DNA of 64,000 nt from positions 1 to 64,000 of the forward strand of contig JAGVSM010004954.1 in assembly GCA_022494885.1 (NCBI GenBank), given 5' to 3'. The notes under the pieces were generated by a model. It saw nothing but the letters and a program-made list of their open reading frames with translations. It was not told where the DNA came from and did no database searches. The translations under genes and the position numbers were made by a program. This DNA comes from Micrasema longulum. Lineage: Eukaryota > Arthropoda > Insecta > Trichoptera > Brachycentridae. Within the stretch, counting starts at the first letter, position 1. Each line of letters opens with the position of its first letter. Shown here one piece after another: positions 19,572 through 29,609 of the stretch.

Positions 19572-22424
19572 TAAGAATGTAAAATAATTATCCGAGAATT
19601 TATGTAAAAGGTCAAACATAATAATGCTTTGAAGACAAGATCAAAGTAGAATAGAGATGAAATATAGTAAATGTCTAAAGTGCAATTTGTTTCATCCCGT
19701 TAAATTAGCTTTCTGTCATATCAAATATCTAGCGTAAATTTAAGACGAACAAACCCGTAATTGAGGAGTTTTCAGTAAAGACAAAGTACGTGTCAGTAAG
19801 TGCCATTTCAGTATTATCTAAACTGTGAACTGTATATCACTCTCTCCATTCAACGTAAAATATTTTATCGCTTGTATTGTCGACTCTCTTTTCTCATGGG
19901 CTCAGAATATCAAAGTGTTACTCAGCACACATAAAGCATCACTGTAAATAGGGCTTACATTTATTTTACTCCTCCAGTTTATAGCTAGAATTTACAACCA
20001 ACATGGAGACGCATAAACCCGAAAATAATGTCTCAAAACCGGAAAGGTGGCAGCCCTTACATTTAATACTGTTTGCTAAGATATCACTCACGTAATAAAT
20101 TTTTCGAAGAGACCTACGATAAGCCCATTACGCCGGAGCAGGGCTTATACAATAGCTCCTAATTTAGGAAGCATTCTTTTTATCTCGAGCTATTATCTAG
20201 CAGGGGCCATAAAGACCTCTGTTTCTGCGAGTGGCGGGAGCTGGCAACACAACTTGTATAGAGGACCCTCTCTCTAGCGCCTCCCGCACTGTCACCCCGC
20301 AGAAATCTTCCCGGTAATCTTACGGGGTCAATAAAAATCTCTCTCCATCTTTTAAAGTTCGGATTCGAAGTGGGTGCTGTTATTTCTTCGGCTTTATTAG
20401 ATAATTTCTCGCGCCCTCCGGTTTCATTGTTTATCTTTTCTCCTCCGTTTACTTCTCTCTCGGCTTTGTTTCTCGCTAAATGTGCGCTACACGCGGATCG
20501 GTGAATTTAAAATGCTCTCAGCTATTTGAATGGAAACTTCGGGAACGGCAGGCGAGCAGTAGCGTAGTCCTTCACACATCACTTATTCATGAATACGAAA
20601 TCTACACACATATGTAGAACACGCGAGGAGTTAAGTCGTCCTTTAGTTCGATAGCGGTTAAAATGTCGATGGAACAAACTGATTTCCCTCCCTTTATCCG
20701 AAGAGAAACGGTCGGTTTTCACAGAAATGAATTGAAAATATTCAGCGCGAAGGATTTCCGCCACAAAGAAAATGGATATTAAATATCCTTCAGTTATCTT
20801 CGCGGGAAACTTTTCTTTAAATTAGGAAGTATTTTCGTCCGCCTACCTTTAGAATCTTTTGTAAAGGTACGGGATGATTGTTGCGCAATAAATTGTGGAC
20901 AATTGTTATTCTCGCATCCCCGGACCCGGACGATGTTTCGGGACAAAAATGTGATTTATATACGTCTCGTAATATTAAATCATTCAAAGTGATAATAAAT
21001 TGAGTCTCCTTTTGTGAAGCGTGTAATTGACGGTTCCCCGGTGTATAGTTCGACGGAGAAATGTTCGGTTGCGAAGTAGGCCAGTAGGCTCCCACTTTAG
21101 CCTCCCTACTTGTACAATAGAAAGGGTCTAATGTTGCTGTACTGTCGTGTCGCGAGTGTTATGTTTTTACAGAGAGGTGTGTCAAAGGTTAGACCTTTGC
21201 TTGATATTTAGGGATTGCCGCTATTCGGGAGCAAATATTTGCCTTTCCCAAGTTAAATAACCCATGAAATACACTTGCGAAAATATCTTTCTTACGACAG
21301 TATTTATGTTTAAAGTTAGCTTTCTCAACGTAAGTCGAATGAATGTTTATTAAACACCATTAATAAAACCTTTGACAAAGTGGAGCAACAAGCTTATTTT
21401 CTCACCCAGTGAAGTCATAATATTTCATTTCTGGCATTAACGCGTTGACTAAACTAAACTAAACTTAATTTTAAGAACACTGTTTTAAAGAAAAACTAGT
21501 AGAATTCATATAAAGTTTTGTTTAGATTACGAATAAATATTTTTAAGTATTTCGCTATCTCAGGCGATTCAGAAAGTTGGAGCACTACGCAAACTCTCGT
21601 GCATGTCTGGAGTAATTGAAAAGTTTTTCACAAATCCTTAACTATCGCGAAGTCACATCTGCGCCTTTAGGTCTGAAATCAACAAGTCCGCTTCGGTACT
21701 GATCCCTCCGATCGCCGTTTACTGAGATGAATCAAACTCATTTATCGGCTTTCCCTCGGTGGATTATACTAAGGAGGAAATCTCGAAGGGTCGATCGCGT
21801 AACACAGAACTAATAAAATTGCAGCCTAACGGATTGGAAAATTAAAGTTTCAGGATAATTATTAAGTACGTACGTAGCCCTTTACTGGCTCCGGTTATAA
21901 CTCGCTTCGTTCAAGCGGTCGTAGTAGATAGGAACTCAACTGAGGTATGAGAGAAAGCGTCCATAAAATGTACTTAATGGCTTATGAAATAATTACTTAT
22001 TTATTACAACATTTTGTACAGAAGTGATACGGAAATTTGTCAACGCAAGCGACACAGGAGCTCTGTGTACATAGTACTCTGGGAGCGGTTGAGGGTATAT
22101 ATTCTCGTAATTTGTTCTTACTGTCGGATTTAGTTTCTCATCTTATATATTCATCAAAATTGTCTACTTGTAGTCATACTTTACCAGACTTTTAATCTTC
22201 TGTGCAAACGGAGGTATATTGTACTTAGGGTAACTTTGCGAAGTTGTTAGTAATTTGTGACTGTCTGAAAATTTAAAGGCAACATAAATATGACCTTCTC
22301 ACACTGCTTTGCAAGACGGGCAGAACTTGTTCACACAGATCGCTTAATAAATTAATGATGATGACATCTAAAGAAAGATTAGGTAATAAAACTAAGGACT
22401 CCTAATCATCTAGGAAAATAACAA
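19572..22424. other. Repeat-poor, GC-richer block without recognised genes
   Basis: Much of this stretch, especially 20100-21140 and 21560-21930, has visibly higher GC and CpG than the window average and contains none of the dispersed repeats seen elsewhere. Frames at 20579-20764 and 20817-21095 (minus) have no recognised domain and no good splice context. It could be conserved non-coding or regulatory DNA, or older unique sequence. This cannot be decided without comparison. Confidence 0.4.
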
Positions 22425-22883
22425 TTTATTCATTTATTAACGGACATTGTCCATGTATACAATTTATAGGGTTTAAATAAAAGAATAGTTTAAAACATTA
22501 AACAAAGATAAAAAAAAGCATTGACAAACATAAAAGACATCAAGACAAGATCTGAATTATATTTTTAGTGCTCGTTTAAATCGTTGTAAACTTAAACCAA
22601 AAAAGTCCAGATCTTGTCTTGAGTTAACAATACGACAAAAACGGGTCATTGGAGAATTAAAGCCATAGTTTGTTCTATGCTGATCGATGAACAGTACTTC
22701 ATTGTTTCTACGAGTCGGAATATTGAATTTTACTTGTCCCAGTAATAGAACATCGATTATACCGTTTAGTATGCCGAACATATATATGGAATCAATATTA
22801 GTTCTACGTTTTTGCAGACTAGAAATATTTAACAATTTGTTCGAGTTGTTCATATTTAAATTTATTTCAACGGAGAGGGAAAA

Positions 22884-22948
22884 ATGCTTGGACTAGAGAG
22901 AGGTAATTATTCTTATGCTGATATAGAGTCAATGTTAAATATTTCTAT
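22884..22948 (+). repeat. Inverted duplicate of a LINE-z coding segment
   Basis: The plus strand here encodes MLGLERGNYSYADIESMLNI, the same peptide that the minus strand encodes at 23286-23224. Together with the MITE between them, they form an inverted repeat. On the outer side a partial SNAP arm (22848-22883, 'ttatttcaacggagaggga') is attached. Confidence 0.8.
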
Positions 22949-23222
22949 CCAAATTTATTTCAACAAAGAGGGAAAACATTTTTGAGAAGGAAATATGGAA
23001 GTCGAGGCACTTACATTTACAGCTCTTTCACTTCACAAAAGTCAACAGATGGAAGAGTTGAGGAAATGTGGATGTTCAAACAGGGGCAGAATGGTGAATG
23101 TTACACAGTGTGCAAAGTGGCCACTTAAACCAGCCAATGACAGGTCATAAGCCCTGTAAATGCCTAGACTTCCATATCCCTTCTCAAAAATGTTTTCCCT
23201 CTCTGTTGAAATAAATTTAAAT
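22949..23222. mobile_element. SNAP MITE, complete snapback form (copy 3)
   Basis: The left arm 'aaatttatttcaacaaagag', 'acatttttgagaaggaaat', 'atggaagtcgaggcactta' is mirrored at the right by 'tgcctagacttccatatccc', 'tctcaaaaatgttttccc', 'tctctgttgaaataaattt'. The centre holds 'gaagagttgaggaaatgtgg' and 'atgttacacagtgtgcaaag'. It is inserted in LINE-z. Confidence 0.78.
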
Positions 23223-23462
23223 AGAAATATTTAACATTGACTCTATATCAGCATAAGAATAATTACCTCTCTCTAGTCCAAGCATCCATGCTATTTCTCG
23301 AAGCAAGCGATGTTGGACTGATTCAATGTGATTTATGCGATTGATATAGAATGGAGACCAGACTACGAAGGCATATTCAAGAAGAGGGCGAACAGTTGAG
23401 CAACAAAGAGTTTTGATTGTACGGATAGGCTTGAATGAGTGCTTTTTGCGCTACATTAGCGC

Positions 23463-23655
23463 GAAGAAATGTATTGAATAAACAACATCATAATTGGCAT
23501 TTCAAAAACTTTAAAATTTAGCATTACTTAGAATACTTGTAAGAAATTTTAGGCAATGCTAAAACCGACAAATAATAACCTTACAAACATCCTAGTACAA
23601 AGTTTTAGTATTGAAATTTACTACCGAATGTAAAACGTTTGCTCAAAGATACTGA
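23463..23655. other. AT-rich flank, nothing recognised
   Basis: Short unique stretch between LINE-z and the next SNAP element. Confidence 0.4.
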
Positions 23656-23826
23656 AGAACGATGTTTTGAATTTGTCTAAATTTTAGCAGACTAGAACTG
23701 GATTTAACCCCCATGAGGGCTGTTAATATTAACATATTACAACAGAGATGGCGAACATTATAGAAAAGGAAATATAGAAGTTCTTTAACTCATAAACATC
23801 AACAGATGGAAGAATTGAAGAAATAT

Positions 23827-24364
23827 CATCATCATCAGTGGCGCTACAGCCTGTTGTGGTCCCTGGCCTCATCTAGAATTTGTCTGCATTCGTCCCTGCA
23901 CTCCGCGGCTCTTCTCCAGTTCGTCAGGCTAATCGCTCTAATGTCACCTTCCACATTATCCAGCCATCGTAATTTTGGTATGCCTCTGCTTCGTCTGCCT
24001 TCCGGAGTGGTATAAAGAATCTTTTTTGGGGTACGGTTATCATTCATTCTGTGCACATGGCCCAACCATTGTAATCTTCTTATTTTGATGAATTGTGCAA
24101 TGTTGGGTTTGCCATACAGTGCCTCTAACTCGTGATTAAACCGTCTCCTCCACACTCCGTTTTAGTTGACAGCACCAAATATCTTCCTTAATATTTTTAT
24201 TTCGAATACTAACACCATATTTCCATTTCTTTTGTTCATAACCCAGCATTCGGCACCATTAATGACCGGTCTGAGGAGAGTTTTGTAAATAATGGTCTTA
24301 TTTTTTCTAGTGAGAAATATGGATCCCAATTGTTAAAATAAGCCATCTGTTTGCTGCCGATTTA
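23827..24364 (-). mobile_element. RTE-like LINE 3' end inserted in SNAP copy 4
   Basis: An open minus-strand segment at 24155-23844 reads WRRRFNHELEALYGKPNIAQ, RRLQWLGHVHRMNDNRTP, YTTPEGRRSRGIPKLRWLDN and EGDIRAISLTNWRRAAECRD. This is the C-terminal tail of RTE-type LINEs ('LQWLGHVxRM', 'RPKLRWxD'). Upstream, to 24330, a damaged frame keeps TIIYKTLLRPVI and AECWVMNKRN. The 3' end is a (TGA)n-like tail at 23827-23840. The same family is at 9476 and 57957. Confidence 0.85.
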
Positions 24365-24484
24365 AGGAATATAGATGTTCAAATATGGGCAGAATGGTAA
24401 ATGTTACACAGTATCTAAAATGGTCACATAAACCTGGGAATGGTAGGTCATAAGTCCTGTAGAGGCTCAGACTTCTATATTCCC

Positions 24485-24924
24485 TATTAATTTTGAACAT
24501 GTTTTTAAATTGACTTAAATTTATTGTCATATTTAAAGATTCTTATCATCGTGTCTTTGAATCCCTTAAAATATGTATGTGTATATTTATGTTTTTCCTT
24601 TTTAAAAAATGTTATTATTATTTTATTTTATTTTTACATCTGAGCATGTTTTTCATTCTTTATTTTAATTCTTAACTTTTTTTACTTACTTTTTCAAATT
24701 TTCTTAATTTTTTTACTTTAATTTTAATTTTTAAAAAACTTCTTTTTATGTTTTTTTTCCTTCTTTTTTTTGTACTTTAATTGATAACCTTACATAAAAT
24801 TACTTTATAATATGGAAACTTCACTGGTCCATTAGAGTTAAGTCTAACTGTGTAAAATATAAATTTATGTAACTGTACTGTGTATGTTTCCTAAATAAAA
24901 GAAAATAAAAAAAATAAAAATAAA
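24485..24924 (+). mobile_element. LINE-e 3'UTR inserted in SNAP copy 4
   Basis: This AT-rich 3'UTR ends in AAATAAAAGAAAATAAAA-like sequence. It matches 55608-56025 in reverse complement (shared 'taattgataaccttacat', 'aatatggaaacttcactgg', 'tccattagagttaagtct', 'ctgtactgtgtatgtttcct'). There the coding part of the LINE is present, here only the 3' end. Confidence 0.78.
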
Positions 24925-24975
24925 ATTCCCTTCTCTAAAATGTTCTTTATCTCTATTGTAATGTGTTAACGTACT

Positions 24976-25463
24976 GTGGAAATTAAATATTTTCTGGTAA
25001 CATATTTTTTCTGGTACATCATTTATTTGAAAAATCACATATGCAAAATTACAGACCAATATTCTACTTGAGCACTAAGGATAAATCAACAAGCGAAGCA
25101 GTGCGGTTTATTGAAATCAAATAATGATTTAAATCTACTTAAAATCAGTGTTTGTTTAAAATTAAAATTTTATTTTATCCCGAGGCTATTAAAATAATTT
25201 TCGTCTAAAGACCGGATTATAAAAAAAAAAATCAGGCGTTTTTACCACCAGCGACCGGCTACCCTATTTTTGTCCCTGGTAACCCTACGCCTGGGGAAAT
25301 TATTATCACTAACCCTTTCGTTACCATTGTATTTTAAAGAAGTGAAAAACGACCCTTTAAAGAAGCAATTTGCAAATCTTTTTCAATTTTAACTAATAAA
25401 AAAATCTTCGTAGCTTAATTTCGGGTCGCCCTCGTAATAACATCTTCATTTAAAAAAACAAAA
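24976..25463. other. AT-rich sequence, nothing recognised
   Basis: No gene. A small GC-richer patch at 25230-25320 was inspected without result. Confidence 0.5.
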
Positions 25464-25735
25464 CGTTTTGAGTTTATCCGAACGTTTGTAGACAAGGACT
25501 GAATCGCATCCCTTAGGGATTTGTTGAGATTAACGTATTTCAACAAAGATGAAAAAAACTTTAGAGAAGAGGGCTCATGAACTGCCATTGGCTGGTATAA
25601 GTGCCAACTTTAAACACTGTGTAATATTCACCCTGCCTTTGATTCTGCCTACGTTTGAACCATCTTTTTTTCTTAAATTTTCAAAAATGTTTTCCATCTT
25701 TGTTGTCATATGCCAAAACGTTTATTTTATCACGT
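25464..25735 (+). mobile_element. SNAP MITE, diverged (copy 5)
   Basis: The arm 'cgttttgagtttatccgaac', 'tttgtagacaaggactga', 'acgtatttcaacaaagatg', 'actgccattggctggtat', 'ctttaaacactgtgtaatat' is followed by an abbreviated right arm 'caaaaatgttttccatctt', 'tgttgtcatatgcc'. It belongs to the same family as 22949-23222, with more substitutions. Confidence 0.65.
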
Positions 25736-26364
25736 TTCTATTTTAGATTATTTGCTTTTAAGAATGACATTCAAGTTGGTTCGGGAAATTTCTTGGAGGA
25801 AGATTAATGATAAAAGACTTACAATGAATGCTACTTAGTAGTACCTAAATAAATAATTAATAAAGCACTTTGTTCTGAGACTACTTGAGATAATTCAAAA
25901 GCACTACTAGTTTCGGAAAGCACAGATCTTTCCATCTACAGGTGTTATTAGAAACAAAAATTAAATATTCAAAAACGAAAAATCTAGGTACTGACAGGGG
26001 TGGGAGGAGCTTATAACGGAAGAAGAGGTTTATGTAACGAGAGTTTTATAAGGAAGGGTGAGTGGTTTTTAAATAAAATATTATTAAATAGTTTTTTTTC
26101 GGAATTATTTTTTTTTTGTATTTCTATATTTTTTGGATCAACCGAATCAATAAAAAAAAATACACAAGCATTTATTTCTTCTTTTCTCCCAACTATTGTG
26201 TATTCCTAGTATAAAGTCTGATGAGTACAACCACCGATAGTATTCGTATTTCTGAGGTAAAATACCTTGAAAATTTTCTCAGAACCATCTCCACCATTAC
26301 ATGATCTAGATCCTTAATTTACTCTAGGCGTAAGTGATTATAATTTCGGTTCGATAGTTTATTT
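25736..26364. other. AT-rich sequence, nothing recognised
   Basis: No gene or repeat assigned. Confidence 0.5.
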
Positions 26365-26805
26365 ATTTTTTATTTATTTGACGGACTTATGCAGTCCATT
26401 CTAACGATCGTAAATTATTTTTTTTAAAATAAATACAGGTTCTAATAAAATAAAATACAACTAAATCAAACTAAAGCTAAGACCAAAAAAAGAACTACCT
26501 CAAGACAAGATCCTGTCTATTTTAGTTTTTTTTAAATCTGTAAAGACTTACACCAAAAAAGTTCAGATCTTGTCTCGAGTTTACAATACGACACAATCGG
26601 GACATTGGTGCATGAGAGAGTTTGCGCTGTATTGATCTAGGAACAGCATATTATTATTTCGCAACCGGCGGATTGGAACATTGAATGCCACTTGTTCCAG
26701 TAACGGTGGTACATCAATTAAGCCATTCAGTAAATTAAACATAAATATGGAGTCAATGTTGTTTCTACGTTTTTGGAGACTTAAGATTTTTAACATTGAC
26801 TCTCT
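26365..26805 (-). mobile_element. LINE-z C-terminal end, uninterrupted copy
   Basis: The minus strand reads MLKILSLQKRRNNIDSIFMF, NLLNGLIDVPPLLEQVAFNV, LDQYSANSLMHQCPDCVVL and, in a shifted frame, QDLNFFGVSLYRFKK. The 3'UTR reaches a T-rich edge at 26365. It is a close relative of the element at 22425-23462 and shows the uninterrupted protein order there. It is 5'-truncated at about 26805. Confidence 0.78.
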
Positions 26806-26884
26806 TTCTCATTTACTTTAACTATTTACTGAATGAAACTCTGATACTTCGTATAATTCTTAGACTTCAATAAAATTATAAAAT

Positions 26885-26996
26885 ATCAATGTCAAATATT
26901 AGTTTATTGCAGATGACCTAAAACTATATCGCAGTGTTTCAAAAATGGAAAACTGTAAGCTTCTTCAGTTTCATTTTCAGTGCTGCAGAGCAGCGT
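26885..26996 (+). mobile_element. LINE reverse-transcriptase palm fragment
   Basis: The plus strand at 26903 reads FIADDLKLYRSV followed by SKMENCKLLQ. 'F-x-A-D-D-L-K-L-Y' is the catalytic box of Jockey-like LINE reverse transcriptases. Only about 35 codons remain before the frame is lost. It lies between two minus-strand LINE pieces and has opposite orientation. Confidence 0.65.
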
Positions 26997-27004
26997 TTAT
27001 TTTA

Positions 27005-28105
27005 TAATTAAAAAATACATAAAAGAATTTGTTACCCACTAAGTCTAAAGACTTTTCGGTGGGAAACATTTTTTTATTTTTTTATGGCAGGTTTATATTA
27101 CATTTATTTTATTTGTATTTTACAGATTTATTTATAAACAGGCACTATAAAGTATCTAGAAGATATTTCTTCAGTTCTTTTTTTTTTCATTTGAAGATTT
27201 TTCAAGTTAATGATGGTTTGTGGGAGATCATTGAACAATCTTGGAACAACAAAATTTAATGTTCGCTCTCCGAAGTAATTTGTAATTCGGGGAACAGACA
27301 GGGAGCCCTTAGTTTTTAATATAGTGTTGTGAGTGTGGGAAAGTTTTTTTTATATTCCAGATCAACAAAGTGATCTACAATCAATTTGTAGTCACAAAGT
27401 TGTTTTACCGGCAGGACATTACAGAATTTAATATATACACTTTCGCCCATATGTTTCGCCTCACGGATTTTGCTATCCGGTACAATCCCCCTCAACAGTC
27501 TCACCTGAATATCATAAATTTTACCCAGAAGAGACTGGAAGGTAAGACCCCAGACACGCACTCCGTAAGATATAATGGATTCAATGAGCGATGTTTATAT
27601 GTATCTTAACGTTTTGAAAAGTAGTATGCTTTTAATTTCATAAATCACCTTAAGCCAGTACCTTAATCTGTCACAGATTCCATCAATATGAACACCCCAG
27701 CTAAATTTAGAATCAATAATTAATCCTAAATATTTATGATTATTTACAACATCTATAATAGGACAATTACATTTATCTGATTCTATATTTAAATTTGAAT
27801 GAAGGCAAGAATTTATATGAGCTTGTATATCTATTTCAAATTCACATTTAGTAATATATGGTGAGGATACATGTCGTGAACAATTTTAGTTTTTTTAGAA
27901 TTTATTACTAAGCCATAGTCATGCGCCCATTTAATGAGATTTGAAAAATCTTCTTGAAGCATTTTGGGCAGTTTTTATATTTAAATGGCTTATTACAAGA
28001 GCAGTATCGTCTGCGAATTGGAAGCAATTCGAAAATTTTACATGGTGACTTTTTGACATTTCTTCAAAGAGATGTGACCCTTCTTTATGAATGGTGTGAA
28101 GTAAA
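27005..28105 (-). mobile_element. Jockey-like LINE with FADD box, 5' end in a hairpin
   Basis: Minus-strand reading from 28105 gives KSHHVKFSNCFQFADDTALV then ISHLNIKTAQNA (palm with F-A-D-D). Further on come WAHDYGLVINSKKTKIVHDM, WGLTFQSLLGKIYDIQVRLL and FGERTLNFVVPRLFNDLPQT, the normal LINE order down to the C-terminal end. Several frameshifts and stops lie between. The 3'UTR continues to about 27005. The 5' end lies in a 22-bp inverted repeat (28084-28133), beyond which a different, plus-strand LINE piece starts. Confidence 0.82.
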
Positions 28106-28133
28106 TTATCTTTTACTTTACACCATTCATAAA
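28084..28133. repeat. 22-bp hairpin at the 5' end of a LINE
   Basis: The left arm (28084-28105, starting tttatgaatggtgtg) and right arm (28112-28133, ending caccattcataaa) are reverse complements with one mismatch. They are separated by 6 bp. The hairpin lies at the junction of a minus-strand LINE and a plus-strand LINE. Confidence 0.9.
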
Positions 28134-28149
28134 TAGAGTTAAAATCATA

Positions 28150-28465
28150 CACTCATACAATTTTAACAACCATAAAATCATTACACAAACAACAGTTAGA
28201 GACTTAGGAGTTATCTTCGACTCATCGATGAGATTTAACTGTCACGTTGAAAATATTTTGAAACGTGCTTCAAAATTATTAGGTGTTATCTTGCGAATAA
28301 CAAAATCATTAAAAAATCCACCAATTCTCATCACTCTGTATAAATCTCTCTGCCAAAGTATTCTAGAGTTCTCCTCCATCAATAGGTCTATTGTTTTTGT
28401 CCATCAACTATTTTTAAACATTGAGCGGTAAAGAAGTATTTAAAGAGTTCTCTCGTTACACAAGA
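28150..28465 (+). mobile_element. LINE reverse-transcriptase thumb-region fragment
   Basis: The plus strand reads TVRDLGVIFDSSMRFNCHVE, then RASKLLGVILRITKSLKNP and LITLYKSLCQSILEFSS. 'xDLGVxFDxxLxFxxH' followed by 'LYxSLVxSxLEYxS' is the conserved post-palm region of Jockey-like LINEs. It is truncated at both ends and has a frameshift at its end. Confidence 0.8.
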
Positions 28466-28476
28466 TAGTCCATGTT

Positions 28477-28752
28477 GTGATAGAGGTTGAAAGAGCTCCC
28501 TCAGATAAACAGGCGATGTGGGATCATTTAAAATATTGTGAAGAAGTGATAATGAAGTATTCAGTTATGTGGTCTACTTTAGCTCGTGGAATGATCAGAT
28601 CAGAGATCCACACTCAAGTCTGCTTCGCACCAATGAGTTATAAGGAAGCCCAAGAACACACGTATTCAAGAACACCTAGACTGTTCAGAGAACAAATCCT
28701 AACATTTTTTACGCATTGTCACAAACAGCGCTTATGTGAGCACGAACATTAA
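28477..28752 (+). CDS. Unrecognised open frame, possibly part of a mobile element
   Basis: This 91-codon frame follows directly after a LINE fragment and has more balanced amino-acid use than AT-driven frames nearby (MWDHLKYCEEVIMKYSVMW, then SEIHTQVCFAPMSYKEAQEH). It is open upstream to about 28460. I recognise no domain, no signal peptide and no clear splice sites. It could be a decayed exon, a LINE or transposase remnant, or chance. The low confidence reflects this. Confidence 0.2.
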   Translation: MIEVERAPSDKQAMWDHLKYCEEVIMKYSVMWSTLARGMIRSEIHTQVCFAPMSYKEAQEHTYSRTPRLFREQILTFFTHCHKQRLCEHEH

Positions 28753-29538
28753 ATAACTTAAACATACTTGTGTTATTCTTTTCAGAATTCTGATATATTC
28801 GCATTTGACTATTTGACTTCCTGGTGGAATTAGTTACTTCGGACGGGATTGAGTTAAATAAGTAACTCAAGCTAGCGGTTTCATATCACTTTTAAGAGCC
28901 AAGTGTGGTCCTTGGACCGTGAACATTGAACGTATGAGTTTAGTATGTACAGTTTGTGCAATGCTAGGTAAGGTCAGTCCAACGTGATGTGAATAATGGA
29001 GCTAACTGCCTTCCCATAGGACAGTTGTGGAGCCAAGTTTGGCAATTGAAGTTTAATAATTCAAGCCAAAAGCTCGGTTTAAAATTTCGCATTTGAGGTT
29101 TGTTTGCTGAAGCTTGCTCGCCGTAATATTCCGCTTTTCTCTTTACAGAAGAAATATTAAATTTATTTAATTAAGACGCGTGTACCTTTGGAGGTATATT
29201 TATACAAAAAAATTTAAGGCTTTTAAAATGTTGAGATTACGCGCAGTGATTATACAAATCAGCCAATGACAGATGAAAAAATATATTACACCTCCGATAA
29301 AACAGCCATAACTTACAAAAATCTGATCTTGAGTTAAGTATATAGAATACACTATAAAAAACCGTAATATACAATTTTTTTTAATTAAAAAAAAAAAAAT
29401 ATTAAAGGAATAACCCGCTAAGCTTCTGTTTTGAGGCTTGTCAGCAGGTGGGATAGAGAAGATATGGAAAGACATAACGAAAAATACACCATAACACCCA
29501 GACCAATTTAGAAAAAATCTCTTTTGGATTATTTTCTT
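28753..29538. other. Unique AT-rich sequence, nothing recognised
   Basis: No gene or dispersed repeat assigned. Confidence 0.5.
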
Positions 29539-29609
29539 GCAACTGGCGGGAATCGAACCCGCGACGCCAGTTTCACAGTTGGCCGTCTAACCAACTGCGC
29601 CACGGCGCC
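29539..29609 (-). tRNA. tRNA-like sequence, not a functional tRNA
   Basis: The minus strand has a good A box (tggcgcagttggttagacgg), a T arm with B box (gcggg ttcgatt cccgc) and an anticodon-like loop CTGTGAA, which would present GTG (His). The acceptor ends do not pair: GGCGCCG at the start faces CAGTTGC at the end. It is therefore a tRNA pseudogene or a tRNA-derived SINE head. No second copy was noticed in the window. Confidence 0.6.

Larger units (their letters stand above)
22425..23462 (-). mobile_element. LINE-z C-terminal region, interrupted by a SNAP MITE and an inverted segment
   Basis: Minus-strand reading from 23462 gives FKPIRTIKTLCCSTVRPLLE, then YAFVVWSPFYINRINHIESV and RLLREIAWMLGLERGNYSYA, a LINE post-palm domain. 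After an insertion the protein resumes at 22830 as ISSLQKRRTNIDSIYMFGIL and NSRQDLDFFGLSLQRFKR. The related copy at 26365-26805 reads SMLKILSLQKRRNNIDSIFM without interruption. The inserted material (22848-23222) is a SNAP MITE, an extra MITE arm and an inverted copy of about 60 bp of this LINE. The 3' A tail is near 22425. Confidence 0.75.
23656..24975. mobile_element. SNAP MITE split by two LINE insertions (copy 4)
   Basis: MITE parts are 23656-23826, 24365-24484 and 24925-24975. Joined in order they correspond to an uninterrupted copy such as 22949-23222: '...cagatggaagaattgaag', then 'gaatatagatgttcaaatat', then 'aattcccttctctaaaatg'. The breaks are filled by an RTE LINE (minus) and a LINE-e 3' end (plus). 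Short duplications flank both inserts: aagaaat / aaggaat and attccct / attccct. Confidence 0.78.

Noticed and set aside
20817..21095. 92-codon minus frame in the GC-richer block
   Set aside because: Frame length is not surprising at this GC, and no recognisable motif or splice-site pair was found.
27240..28465. Twin-priming explanation for the opposite LINE pieces at 28.1 kb
   Set aside because: The two pieces overlap in the region of the protein they cover and differ in sequence, so they are not two halves of one copy.
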